A stretch of DNA of 64,000 bases from JAOUJD01 sp963811265 (GTDB taxonomy: Bacteria > Pseudomonadota > Gammaproteobacteria > Burkholderiales > Burkholderiaceae_F), in the NCBI GenBank assembly GCA_963811265.1, contig CAWEQS010000026.1:682001-746000 (forward strand). Direction: 5' to 3'. Positions 54,087-61,745 of this stretch are shown here, piece by piece. The translations under genes were made by a program, and so were the position numbers. A model generated the notes under the pieces. That model had not been told where the DNA came from and searched no databases. It was given only the letters and a program-made list of their open reading frames with translations. How positions within the stretch are numbered: position 1 is the stretch's first letter; the number at the start of each line of letters is the position of its first letter.

Positions 54087-55469
54087 ATGCGCCTGACGTT
54101 CTTCGGTGCGGCCGGAGAGGTGACCGGATCCTGCCTGCTGGTGGAAGTGGACAGCGTCCGTTTCCTGGTCGATTGCGGCATGTTCCAGGGCGGCCGTGAA
54201 GCGGCCGCGCGCAACCGGGCGGCGTTCGGCCGCGATCTCGGCCGGCTCGACTTCATCCTGCTGACCCACGCGCACGTCGACCACTGCGGCCTGTTGCCGC
54301 GCTTTTCCGCGCCCGGCGGCCCGCAGGTCTACTGCACCAAGCCGACGGCCGACCTTGTCCCCGTGATGCTCAAGGACAGCGCCCACGTGCAGGCGGTCGG
54401 CGCCCGCAGCGCGCCGTATCGGGGACGGCGGTCGATCACCGACGCGCCGCTGTACTCGGCCGATGACGTCGACGCGCTGGCGCTGCGCCTGAACGGCGTG
54501 CCTTACGACGTCGAGTTCAGGCCGAAGCCGTCGGTGTCGGTGACCTTCCGCAGCGCCGGCCACATCGTCGGCGCCGCCTTCGCCGAGATCCGCGTGCGCG
54601 ACGGCACGCGCGAGCGCAAGCTGGTCGTGTCGGGCGACATCGGCGAAGCCTCGCCGCTGGTGGTTCGCGACCGCGCGCCGCTCGTGGATGCGGATGTCCT
54701 CGTGATGGAGTCGACCTACGGCGACCGCAATCACCGCTCGCTGGCCGAGACCGAGGACGAACTGGTCGCCGTCATGGAGGACATCCTGCACGTGCGCCGC
54801 GGCAACGTGATCGTCCCGGCCTTCGCGCTCGGGCGAACCCAGGAGTTCCTCGTTCTGCTGTACCGGCTGACGCAGTCCGGGCGGTTGCGCGTTCCGCTGG
54901 TGTTCGTCGATTCACCGCTGGCGTCGCAGGCGAGCGCCGTCACGTTCCGGCACCTCGAGGCGCTGGACGAACTCGCGCACGCGTTCCACCAGGCCGAGCG
55001 CGCGCGCAAGCTGCCGTTCACGCTGCGCTTCACCGAGAGCGTCGACGACTCGATGTTCCTGAACTCGATCCGGCAGGGCGCCGTGATCGTCGCGGCGAGC
55101 GGCATGTGCGAGGCCGGTCGCGTGCGGCATCACCTGCGCCACAACCTGCCTCGCCGCGAGTGCGGGGTGGTCATCATCGGCTTCCAGGCGGCGGGCACGC
55201 TGGGCCGCCGGCTGGTGGACGGAGCCCGCGCAGTACGGCTCTTCAACGACTCCGTGCCGGTCAACGCAAGCGTGCACACCATCGGCGGCTTGTCGGCGCA
55301 CGCCGGGCAGGACGGCCTGATGGGCTGGCTTGCGGGCGCACACCGCAAGCCGAAGATGACCTACATCGTGCACGGCGAACCGGAGGCGTCGAACGCGCTC
55401 TCGGCGCGGATCGCGAAGGAACTGCGCTGGCCGACCACGATCGCCGCGCCGCAGGCGTATGAAATCTGA
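54087..55469 (+). CDS. MBL-fold beta-CASP RNase
   Basis: A 460-residue metallo-beta-lactamase/beta-CASP RNA hydrolase. Zinc ligands are in LLTHAHVDHCGLLPRF, VSGDIGEASP and MESTYGDRNH; the beta-CASP motifs include FALGRTQEFLVLLY, AASGMCEAGRVRHHL, and the C-terminal HGEPEAS. It resembles CPSF73/RNase-J-like enzymes that cut RNA. The MRLTFFGAAGEVTGSCLLVE start is typical. It is the first gene of an operon; the next gene starts within its last 11 bases. Confidence 0.93.
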   Translation: MRLTFFGAAGEVTGSCLLVEVDSVRFLVDCGMFQGGREAAARNRAAFGRDLGRLDFILLTHAHVDHCGLLPRFSAPGGPQVYCTKPTADLVPVMLKDSAHVQAVGARSAPYRGRRSITDAPLYSADDVDALALRLNGVPYDVEFRPKPSVSVTFRSAGHIVGAAFAEIRVRDGTRERKLVVSGDIGEASPLVVRDRAPLVDADVLVMESTYGDRNHRSLAETEDELVAVMEDILHVRRGNVIVPAFALGRTQEFLVLLYRLTQSGRLRVPLVFVDSPLASQASAVTFRHLEALDELAHAFHQAERARKLPFTLRFTESVDDSMFLNSIRQGAVIVAASGMCEAGRVRHHLRHNLPRRECGVVIIGFQAAGTLGRRLVDGARAVRLFNDSVPVNASVHTIGGLSAHAGQDGLMGWLAGAHRKPKMTYIVHGEPEASNALSARIAKELRWPTTIAAPQAYEI

Positions 55470-57021
55470 AGACACGGGCGCCGTGACGGCGCTGGCCGTC
55501 CGACGGGTCGGCATCGACACCTACCGCGAGAACGTCGCCTACCTGCACCGCCGCTGCCCGCTCTACCTCAGCGAGGGTTTCCAGGCGCTGGCCAAGATCG
55601 AGGTGGCGGCCAACGGCCGCTCGATCCTCGCCTCGCTGAACATCGTCGACGATCCGGGCATCGTGGCCGAGCAGGAGCTCGGGCTGTCGGAGGAAGCCTT
55701 CGCGCAACTCGGCGCCGAGGCTGGCACGCCGGTGCGCGTCGACCACGCGCCCGCGCCCGCGTCGACCTCGGCGTGGCGCCGCAAGGTCGAAGGCGAGCGT
55801 CTCAGCCGTGCCGACTATCACGCGGTGATCAGCGACATCGCGCAGCACCGATACAGCAAGATCGAACTCGCGGCGTTCGTCGTGTCGACCGGCCATTTCG
55901 ACCTCGACCGCGAGGAAGTGCTGTTCCTGACCGAAGCGATGACCGCGGCCGGCCGCCGGCTCGACTGGCACGAGAAGCCGGTCGTCGACAAGCACAGCAT
56001 CGGCGGCATTCCCGGCAATCGCACGTCGATGCTGATCGTGCCGATCGTCGCCGCGCACGGGATGCTGATCCCCAAGACCTCGTCCCGCGCGATCACGTCG
56101 CCCGCCGGGACGGCCGACACGATGGAATGCCTGGCCGACGTCGAGCTGCCGTTCGCGCGGCTGGAGGAGATCGTGCGCGAGCTGCGCGGCTGCCTCGCGT
56201 GGGGCGCCTCGGCCGACCTGTCTCCCGCCGACGACGTGCTGATCTCCGTCGAACGCCCGCTGTCGCTCGACTCGCCGGGCCAGATGGTGGCCTCGATCCT
56301 GTCGAAGAAGATCGCCGCCGGGTCCACGCACCTCGTCCTCGACATTCCGCTCGGCCCGACGGCGAAGGTGCGCTCGATGCCGGCGGCGCAGCGGCTGAAG
56401 AAGCTCTTCGAATTCGTGGCCGAGCGGCTGCACCTGACGCTCGACGCCGTCATCACGGACGGCCGCCAGCCGGTCGGCTATGGAATCGGACCAACGCTGG
56501 AAGCGCGCGACGTGATGCGCGTGCTGCGCGGCGATCCGCGGGCTCCCATGGATCTGCGGCAGAAGGCGCTGCGGCTCGCGGGCCGCGTCCTCGAGTTCGA
56601 CCTCGACGTGCGCGGCGGCGAAGGGTTCGGCCTCGCGCGCGACATCCTCGACTCCGGCCGCGCGCTGGCGAAGATGGAGGCGATCATCGACGCGCAGGGC
56701 CGGCGGCCGTTCGACCCCGATCGACCCGGGCTGGCGTCGAAGGCGTTCGAAGTCATGGCCGATCGCGACGGCGTCGTGACCGCCATCGACAACCTGCGGC
56801 TGAGCCGGCTTGCGCGAATGTCCGGCGCGCCAAAGGTGCGCGGCGCCGGCGTCGACCTGTTCAGGAAGATGGGCGACGCGGTCAGCCGCGGCGATCCGCT
56901 GTATCGCGTTCACGCGGAATACGGCTCCGACCTCGCGTTCGCGCGGGAGTGGTCGGCCCATGACAGCGGCTACACGATCGGAGAGCCCGGCGAGCCGCCG
57001 CGCGAGTTCTCGGAGTTCTGA
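55459..57021 (+). CDS. AMP phosphorylase/thymidine phosphorylase-family protein
   Basis: A 520-residue protein with the extra N-terminal domain (~95 residues, VAANGRSILASLNIVDDPG) that marks archaeal AMP phosphorylases, followed by the glycosyltransferase-family-3 phosphorylase core. The family signature is SSRAITSPAGTADTME (near residue 215); also seen are VVDKHSIGGIPGNRTSMLIV and AGRVLEFDLDVRGG. The archaeal enzyme converts AMP and phosphate to adenine and ribose-1,5-bisphosphate. In bacteria, NMP versus deoxynucleoside substrate is unproven. It overlaps the RNase gene and is one base from the PRPP-synthetase gene. Confidence 0.9.
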   Translation: MKSEDTGAVTALAVRRVGIDTYRENVAYLHRRCPLYLSEGFQALAKIEVAANGRSILASLNIVDDPGIVAEQELGLSEEAFAQLGAEAGTPVRVDHAPAPASTSAWRRKVEGERLSRADYHAVISDIAQHRYSKIELAAFVVSTGHFDLDREEVLFLTEAMTAAGRRLDWHEKPVVDKHSIGGIPGNRTSMLIVPIVAAHGMLIPKTSSRAITSPAGTADTMECLADVELPFARLEEIVRELRGCLAWGASADLSPADDVLISVERPLSLDSPGQMVASILSKKIAAGSTHLVLDIPLGPTAKVRSMPAAQRLKKLFEFVAERLHLTLDAVITDGRQPVGYGIGPTLEARDVMRVLRGDPRAPMDLRQKALRLAGRVLEFDLDVRGGEGFGLARDILDSGRALAKMEAIIDAQGRRPFDPDRPGLASKAFEVMADRDGVVTAIDNLRLSRLARMSGAPKVRGAGVDLFRKMGDAVSRGDPLYRVHAEYGSDLAFAREWSAHDSGYTIGEPGEPPREFSEF

Positions 57022-57022
57022 G

Positions 57023-57883
57023 ATGCTGCTGCACTTCGACGACGAGGTCCTGTTTGCCGGTTCCCTCGCGCAGGCCGCCGGCCTCGAACCGCGGCAGGTG
57101 CATCGCCACCGTTTTCCCGACGGCGAGCTGAAACTGACGCTGCCGGTGCCGCTGCCTCCGGGCGTGGTCGTGCTGAGGTCGCTGCACCATCCCAACGAAA
57201 AGCTCGTCGAACTCGTCCTGCTTGCGGACGCGGCCCGCGCGCTCGGTGTGCGGCACCTGACGCTCGTGGCGCCCTATCTCGCCTACATGCGGCAGGACAA
57301 GGCCTTCCATCCGGGGGAAGCGGTGAGCCAGTCGATCGTCGGCCGGCTGCTCGCGGAGCGTTTCGACACGGTCCTCACGGTCGATCCGCATCTGCACCGG
57401 GTCGCCGCGCTGGAGGAGGCGGTGCCCGCGCGGCGGTCGGTCGCGCTCAGCGCAGCGCAGCTGATCGGCGCGCACTTCGCCGCCCGTTCGCCGCGGCCCC
57501 TGCTGCTTGGGCCGGACTCGGAATCGGAGCAGTGGGTGAGGACGGCAGCCGGAGAGCAACTCGACTACGCGGTGTGCACCAAGAAGCGCAGCGGCGACCA
57601 CGACGTCCGCATCGAGCTGCCCGCCGTGGCCCTGCGCGGGCGCCATGTCGTCCTGGTCGACGACGTCGCCAGCACCGGCGGCACGCTGATCGAATGCGCC
57701 CGGCGGGCTCTCGCAGCGGGTGCCGCGCGCGTCGACGCCGCCGTCACGCACGCCCTGCTGGACGCGGACGCCGGGGCCCGCCTCGCCGCTGCCGGCATCC
57801 GGGAACTCGTCAGCACGGACACGGTGCCGCACCCCAGCAACCGAATCGGTGTCGCCGCGCTCCTCGGGAACGCCTTGAGGTGA
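57023..57883 (+). CDS. Divergent ribose-phosphate diphosphokinase
   Basis: A 286-residue protein, about 25 shorter than housekeeping Prs. Visible are HRFPDGELKLTLPVPLP near residue 30, a YLAYMRQDKAFHPGEAVSQ ATP region, the flexible-loop lysine/arginine in CTKKRSGDHDVRIELP, and the PRPP-binding loop VVLVDDVASTGGTLIE. It makes PRPP from ribose-5-phosphate and ATP. Its close linkage to the AMP phosphorylase homologue suggests a dedicated role using the sugar phosphate from nucleotides. The start ATG 57023 is one base after the upstream stop. Confidence 0.88.
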   Translation: MLLHFDDEVLFAGSLAQAAGLEPRQVHRHRFPDGELKLTLPVPLPPGVVVLRSLHHPNEKLVELVLLADAARALGVRHLTLVAPYLAYMRQDKAFHPGEAVSQSIVGRLLAERFDTVLTVDPHLHRVAALEEAVPARRSVALSAAQLIGAHFAARSPRPLLLGPDSESEQWVRTAAGEQLDYAVCTKKRSGDHDVRIELPAVALRGRHVVLVDDVASTGGTLIECARRALAAGAARVDAAVTHALLDADAGARLAAAGIRELVSTDTVPHPSNRIGVAALLGNALR

Positions 57884-57920
57884 GAACTGCCGCGGGCCTG
57901 CGCAGCGCCGGGCGGTGAAT

Positions 57921-57952
57921 GAAAATCGCCCGGGGCCGCGAGGCGCCGGGCG
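57921..57952 (-). terminator. Terminator of the SWIB gene
   Basis: On the minus strand CGCCCGG (57952-57946) pairs with CCGGGCG (57933-57927) across a 12-base loop and is followed by ATTTTC. On the plus strand CCGGGCG (57908-57914) can pair with CGCCCGG (57927-57933) instead, which may serve the converging PRPP-synthetase gene. Confidence 0.65.
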
Positions 57953-57992
57953 ACTCCTGATGCAAGCGTCGAGGCGGCTCGCCTCGCGCCGG

Positions 57993-58394
57993 TTACTTCA
58001 GGTGCTTGCTGACGAACTTGGTCAGTTCGAACATCGAGGCCTGGGCCTTGCCGAACAGCGCCTTCAGCTTGTCGTCGGCATTGATCATGCGACGGTTCAC
58101 GGCGTCCTGCAGCTTGTTCTTCTTGATGTACGCCCAGATCTTGCTGGTCACCTCGGTGCGCGGCATCGGCGTGGAGCCGATGATGGCGGCGAGCGTGGCG
58201 CTCGGCGTCAGCGGGCGCATGAACGCGGCGTTCGGCTTGCGCTTGACCTTGGGCTTGGCGGCCTTCTTCGCTACCTTCTTGGCTGCAACCTTCTTCGGCG
58301 CCGCTTTCTTGGCGGCCTTCTTCGCTACCTTCTTGGCCGGGGCCTTCTTGGCCGGAGCCTTCTTCGCCGCTTTCTTCGCCTTCTTCGTTGCCAT
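57993..58394 (-). CDS. SWIB/MDM2-domain protein with lysine/alanine-rich histone-H1-like tail
   Basis: A 133-residue protein from ATG 58394, eight bases after AGGAG; an ATG six bases further upstream is too close to that site. The first 50 residues are a KKAxAKK repeat (MATKKAKKAAKKAPAKKAPA), like eukaryotic H1 and bacterial Hc1/AlgP tails that bind DNA. Residues 55-133 form a SWIB domain (MRPLTPSATLAAIIGSTPMP, EVTSKIWAYIKKNKLQDAVN). It is probably a nucleoid-associated protein. Its upstream region is unusually AT-rich and full of dyads. It is transcribed away from the Lhr-like helicase, on the same strand. Confidence 0.9.
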   Translation of the reverse strand: MATKKAKKAAKKAPAKKAPAKKVAKKAAKKAAPKKVAAKKVAKKAAKPKVKRKPNAAFMRPLTPSATLAAIIGSTPMPRTEVTSKIWAYIKKNKLQDAVNRRMINADDKLKALFGKAQASMFELTKFVSKHLK

Positions 58395-58507
58395 CGACAT
58401 TTCTCCTAGAGAAGTTCAGGTGCCACAGCGACAGCGTTCTCGAATGAAAACCGCGGAGAGCGCTCTCGTTGCGTGGTCGCGATCCTAAGCCAACCCGGAC
58501 CAAATAC

Positions 58508-58567
58508 AAGAGGGAAAAAGCAATTTTTCAGAGGGAAATTGCGTGTTCGCAACGTGTTTTCCCTCTG
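58508..58567. promoter_or_regulatory. Nested dyads and AGAGGGAAA repeats upstream of the SWIB gene
   Basis: AGAGGGAAA occurs at 58509-58517 and 58530-58538 (21 bases apart, two helical turns) and inverted at 58558-58566. CAGAGGGAAA (58529-58538) pairs with TTTCCCTCTG (58558-58567), enclosing TTGCG/CGCAA. The alternative pairing GCAATTT (58520-58526)/AAATTGC (58536-58542), followed on the minus strand by TTTTT, excludes it. Another palindrome, GAGAGCGCTCTC, lies at 58456-58467. A weak promoter TTGTAT-N16-TAGGAT follows on the minus strand. The 274-base gap holds no gene. Confidence 0.55.
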
Positions 58568-58668
58568 AGAGTCGACGCGCATCGGCGACAGCGCCTACGA
58601 AAGGTGCACAAGATTTTGGAATTTCTCCTCGGAAAGCACTACATCTTGTACCTGCCTGCAGAGCCGAT

Positions 58669-61278
58669 TCATCCCGCCGCCGCCCGCTCCAGATCGGCCA
58701 GCATCCGCTCGATCCGCGCGCTCAGCTGTTCGGTCGTCACCTGCTCGCGGAAGCGCTCCACCATCAGCGGGAACGCGAACGGCGTCGGCCGCGACAGCAG
58801 CCGGTAGTGCACCTTCTGGCGCCGCATCCGGCCGAGCGACTGCCTCAGCCGCACGAGCTCCAGTTCCTCCTCCAGGACCTCGCGCTCGGCCTGCGCCAGC
58901 AGCCTGTTGCCCGCGTCGTACTTGCGGAACACCTCGTAGAACAGGCTCGAGCTCGCCTGCAGTTGCTTCACCGACTTCGGAGCCCCGGGATAGCCCTGGA
59001 AGACCAGTCCCGACACCCGGGCCACCTCGCGGAACCGGCGCTGCGCGAGTTCACCCGCGTTCAGGGTGGCCAGCACGTCGTCGAGCAGGTTTTCCTCGGA
59101 GAGCAGCGCGTCCCGGCGGCGCTGCCACGCACCCATCCAGTCGATGTCGTCCGGCGAGAGCAGCTCGAAGCCGTAGTCGTTGATCGCGATCGAGAAGGTC
59201 GACGGCGTTCCCTGCCCGATCCGGCAGGCGAGCAGCGACGCCAGCCCCATGTGGACGTGGCGACCGGCAAACGGGTAGACGAACAGGTGCCGCCCTTCCC
59301 GGGAACGCATCGACTCGACGACCAGCGCGTCGCGCGTCGGCACCACCGACCACCTGGCCTGGAGCTCGATCAACGGCCTGGCCAGCCGCATCTCGGGTCC
59401 TTCGCAGCGCCCGGCCACCGCCTCCTCGAACCGCCGGAGCACGGCGTCCGCGAGCTCGGTCGACAGCGGCATCTTCGTTCCCATCCACCGGGGCACTGCG
59501 CCACTCCTGCGCTTCGCCGCCTGCACGTAGGCCGTCATCTCGTGCACGCGGACCAGTTCGAGCGTGCGGCCGCCGAACAGGAACGCGTCGCCCTTGCGCA
59601 GCCGGCTGATGAACGACTCCTCGATCGAGCCGAGGCTGCGGCCGCTCATCAGCTTCACCAGCATCGTCGCCTCGGACACGATGGTCCCGATCGACATGCG
59701 GTGGCGCTGGCCGACGCGGGCGTTCTGGACGCGATGGACTCCCGCGTCGTCCCGCAGCACCCGGTGGTACTCGGGGTACATCCGCAACGCCTCGCCGCCG
59801 CGTCCCGCGAAGTCGAGCGCCCAGTCCCATTCCTCGTCGGCGAGTCCGCGGTAGCTCCAGGTGTCGCGGACCTCGGCGCGCAGCTCCTCCTCTGCGAACC
59901 CGGTTCCGAGCGCGATGGTGACCAGGTGCTGGACCAGCACGTCGAGCGGCCGGTCCGGCGCCTGCCGCGACTCGATCCGGCGCTCCGCCACCGCGTCCCG
60001 CGCGGCCGCGGCCTCGACGAGCTCGAGCGTGTTCGTCGGCACCAGCGTCACGCGCGATGCGCGCCCCGGCGCGTGGCCGCTGCGCCCCGCGCGCTGCAGC
60101 AGCCGCGCGACGCCCTTCGGGCTGCCGATCTGCAACACGCGCTCGACGGGCAGGAAGTCGACGCCGAGATCGAGGCTCGACGTCGCAACCACCGCCTTCA
60201 ACCGGCCGTCCTTCAGGCCCAGTTCGACCCACTCGCGCACCTCCCTGGCCAGCGAGCCGTGATGCAGCGCGATCAGGCCCGCCCACTCGGGACGGGCGCC
60301 CAGCATCGACTGGTACCAGAGCTCGGCTTGCGAGCGCGTGTTGGTGAACACCAGCGTGGTCGACGCGCTTTCGATCTCCCGGATGACCGGATCGAGCATC
60401 TTGATGCCGAGATGGCCGGCCCACGGAAAGCGGCCCGGGTCGTCGGGCAGCAGCGTGTCGACGACGATCTCCTTGTCGATGCGGCCCTCGACCATCACGC
60501 CTTCGTCGCTGTTCAGCAGCACCTGCATCGCGTGCGCGGTGTTGCCGAGCGTCGCCGAGAGCCCCCACACCGGGAGCGCCGCGCGCTGGCGCGCAAAACC
60601 TCGAAGGCGAGCGAGCGCCAACTGCACCTGCACGCCGCGCTTGGTGCCGATCAGTTCGTGCCACTCGTCGACGACGACCAGCGCGATGTCGGAGAGCCGG
60701 GCGCGGCTGTCGGCGCGCGACAGCATCAGGCTCAGGCTTTCGGGCGTGGTGATCAGGACCTCGGGCAGCCGCTTCGCCTGGCGCGCGCGCTCCCCAGGCT
60801 CGGTGTCGCCAGTGCGGACAGCGACCGTCCATTCGAGCCCGAGGTCGGCAAGCGGCTCGGCCAGTGCGCGCGCGGTGTCCGCGGCAAGCGCGCGCATCGG
60901 CGTCAGCCACAGCAGGCGCAACCCGCCACCGGGCACCTCGCCCGCAAGTGCCCGGTTCAGCAAAGCGAACCAGACGGCGTAGGTCTTTCCGGATCCGGTC
61001 GTCGCGTGCAGCAGGCCCGAGCGTCCGGCGGCGACGTGGGCCCACACGGCGCGCTGGAACTCGAAGGGCTGCCAGCCGTGCGCTGCGAACCAGCCTTCGC
61101 CGCTCGGCAGCGCGAGCTGTCGCGGCCTGCCGCGCTCGGACGACGGCACGGGAGCCGCCGCCGCCCCAGCCTCGGCCGCACGCTCTGCGCGCTCGACGCG
61201 CGCCTTCGTCGCGCGCCGCGCGCGCAGCTGGGTTCCGACATTGGGGCCCGGCGGAAGGCCCCGGCGCTGCTCAGGCAC
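58669..61278 (-). CDS. Lhr-type DEXH-box helicase (ligase-associated DNA-damage response)
   Basis: An 869-residue superfamily 2 helicase starting at GTG 61278. Motif I is ATTGSGKTYAVWF (near residue 95), motif II VVVDEWHELIGTK, motif III GLSATLGNTA, and motif VI GVARLLQRAGRSGHAPG. The C-terminal ~400 residues include the Lhr core winged-helix and extra domains (EAVAGRCEGPEMRLARPLIE, MGLASLLACRIGQGTPS). Length and the MRALAADTARALAEPL segment match the ligase-associated group that normally neighbours PdeM, LigB and an exonuclease. Here PdeM is about 23 kb away and no ligase is present. The first ~60 residues are an Ala/Arg-rich linker. Confidence 0.9.
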   Translation of the reverse strand: MPEQRRGLPPGPNVGTQLRARRATKARVERAERAAEAGAAAAPVPSSERGRPRQLALPSGEGWFAAHGWQPFEFQRAVWAHVAAGRSGLLHATTGSGKTYAVWFALLNRALAGEVPGGGLRLLWLTPMRALAADTARALAEPLADLGLEWTVAVRTGDTEPGERARQAKRLPEVLITTPESLSLMLSRADSRARLSDIALVVVDEWHELIGTKRGVQVQLALARLRGFARQRAALPVWGLSATLGNTAHAMQVLLNSDEGVMVEGRIDKEIVVDTLLPDDPGRFPWAGHLGIKMLDPVIREIESASTTLVFTNTRSQAELWYQSMLGARPEWAGLIALHHGSLAREVREWVELGLKDGRLKAVVATSSLDLGVDFLPVERVLQIGSPKGVARLLQRAGRSGHAPGRASRVTLVPTNTLELVEAAAARDAVAERRIESRQAPDRPLDVLVQHLVTIALGTGFAEEELRAEVRDTWSYRGLADEEWDWALDFAGRGGEALRMYPEYHRVLRDDAGVHRVQNARVGQRHRMSIGTIVSEATMLVKLMSGRSLGSIEESFISRLRKGDAFLFGGRTLELVRVHEMTAYVQAAKRRSGAVPRWMGTKMPLSTELADAVLRRFEEAVAGRCEGPEMRLARPLIELQARWSVVPTRDALVVESMRSREGRHLFVYPFAGRHVHMGLASLLACRIGQGTPSTFSIAINDYGFELLSPDDIDWMGAWQRRRDALLSEENLLDDVLATLNAGELAQRRFREVARVSGLVFQGYPGAPKSVKQLQASSSLFYEVFRKYDAGNRLLAQAEREVLEEELELVRLRQSLGRMRRQKVHYRLLSRPTPFAFPLMVERFREQVTTEQLSARIERMLADLERAAAG

Positions 61279-61299
61279 GCGGTGTCCCGGTAAGGCTGG

Positions 61300-61329
61300 A
61301 AAAAGGAAACGCCGCCCGGAGGCGGCGTT
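61300..61329 (-). terminator. Terminator of the small periplasmic protein gene
   Basis: On the minus strand AACGCCGCC and GGCGGCGTT (61329-61321 and 61316-61308) form a perfect stem with a four-base loop and are followed by TCCTTTTTCC, 20 bases after the stop. It separates this gene from the helicase. Confidence 0.85.
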
Positions 61330-61348
61330 CCGTGCTTCAGTGGCGAGA

Positions 61349-61594
61349 TTACTGGACGCCGAGCGTCTTCATCGCCTTCGCCAGCGTGTCGACCGACTCC
61401 TGGTGCTTGCCGGCCTTGTGCAGCGCCTCGCCTTCGGCACGCTGCTTCTTGACCTCGGCCATCTGGGCTTCGGTGAGCTTCGGGTTCTTGGCCAGCGCCT
61501 CGTCGATCTTCTTCATGTCGGCCGGGCAGTGGAAAGCCAGCGCGGCGCCGGAAAACAGCAGGGCACCGGCGGCAAGGATGATTCTCGACTTCAT
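61349..61594 (-). CDS. Small periplasmic helical protein
   Basis: An 81-residue protein from ATG 61594 with a signal peptide (MKSRIILAAGALLFSGAALA) and a mature, charged two-helix region (ADMKKIDEALAKNPKLTEAQ, EVKKQRAEGEALHKAGKHQE). Similar small proteins are widespread in betaproteobacteria with no known role. It has its own terminator and an ordinary upstream region of 151 bases with no gene. Confidence 0.75.
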   Translation of the reverse strand: MKSRIILAAGALLFSGAALAFHCPADMKKIDEALAKNPKLTEAQMAEVKKQRAEGEALHKAGKHQESVDTLAKAMKTLGVQ

Positions 61595-61745
61595 GGTTGT
61601 CTCCTGGGAGGGTTGGAAACCGCGCCCGGGAAGGACGCGAGCGGCGAATATAGCGACACGCACCGCGCGCGTCAGCCCCGCGGAATGCCGCATCCAGACC
61701 CACGTCGCCGCCGTGGACAAGCCGCGGCAGCGCGGAGCTGCGCCT

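Noticed and set aside
58543..61293. 916-residue plus-strand frame opposite the helicase
   Set aside because: The helicase motifs are unmistakable on the minus strand; the plus frame lacks any.
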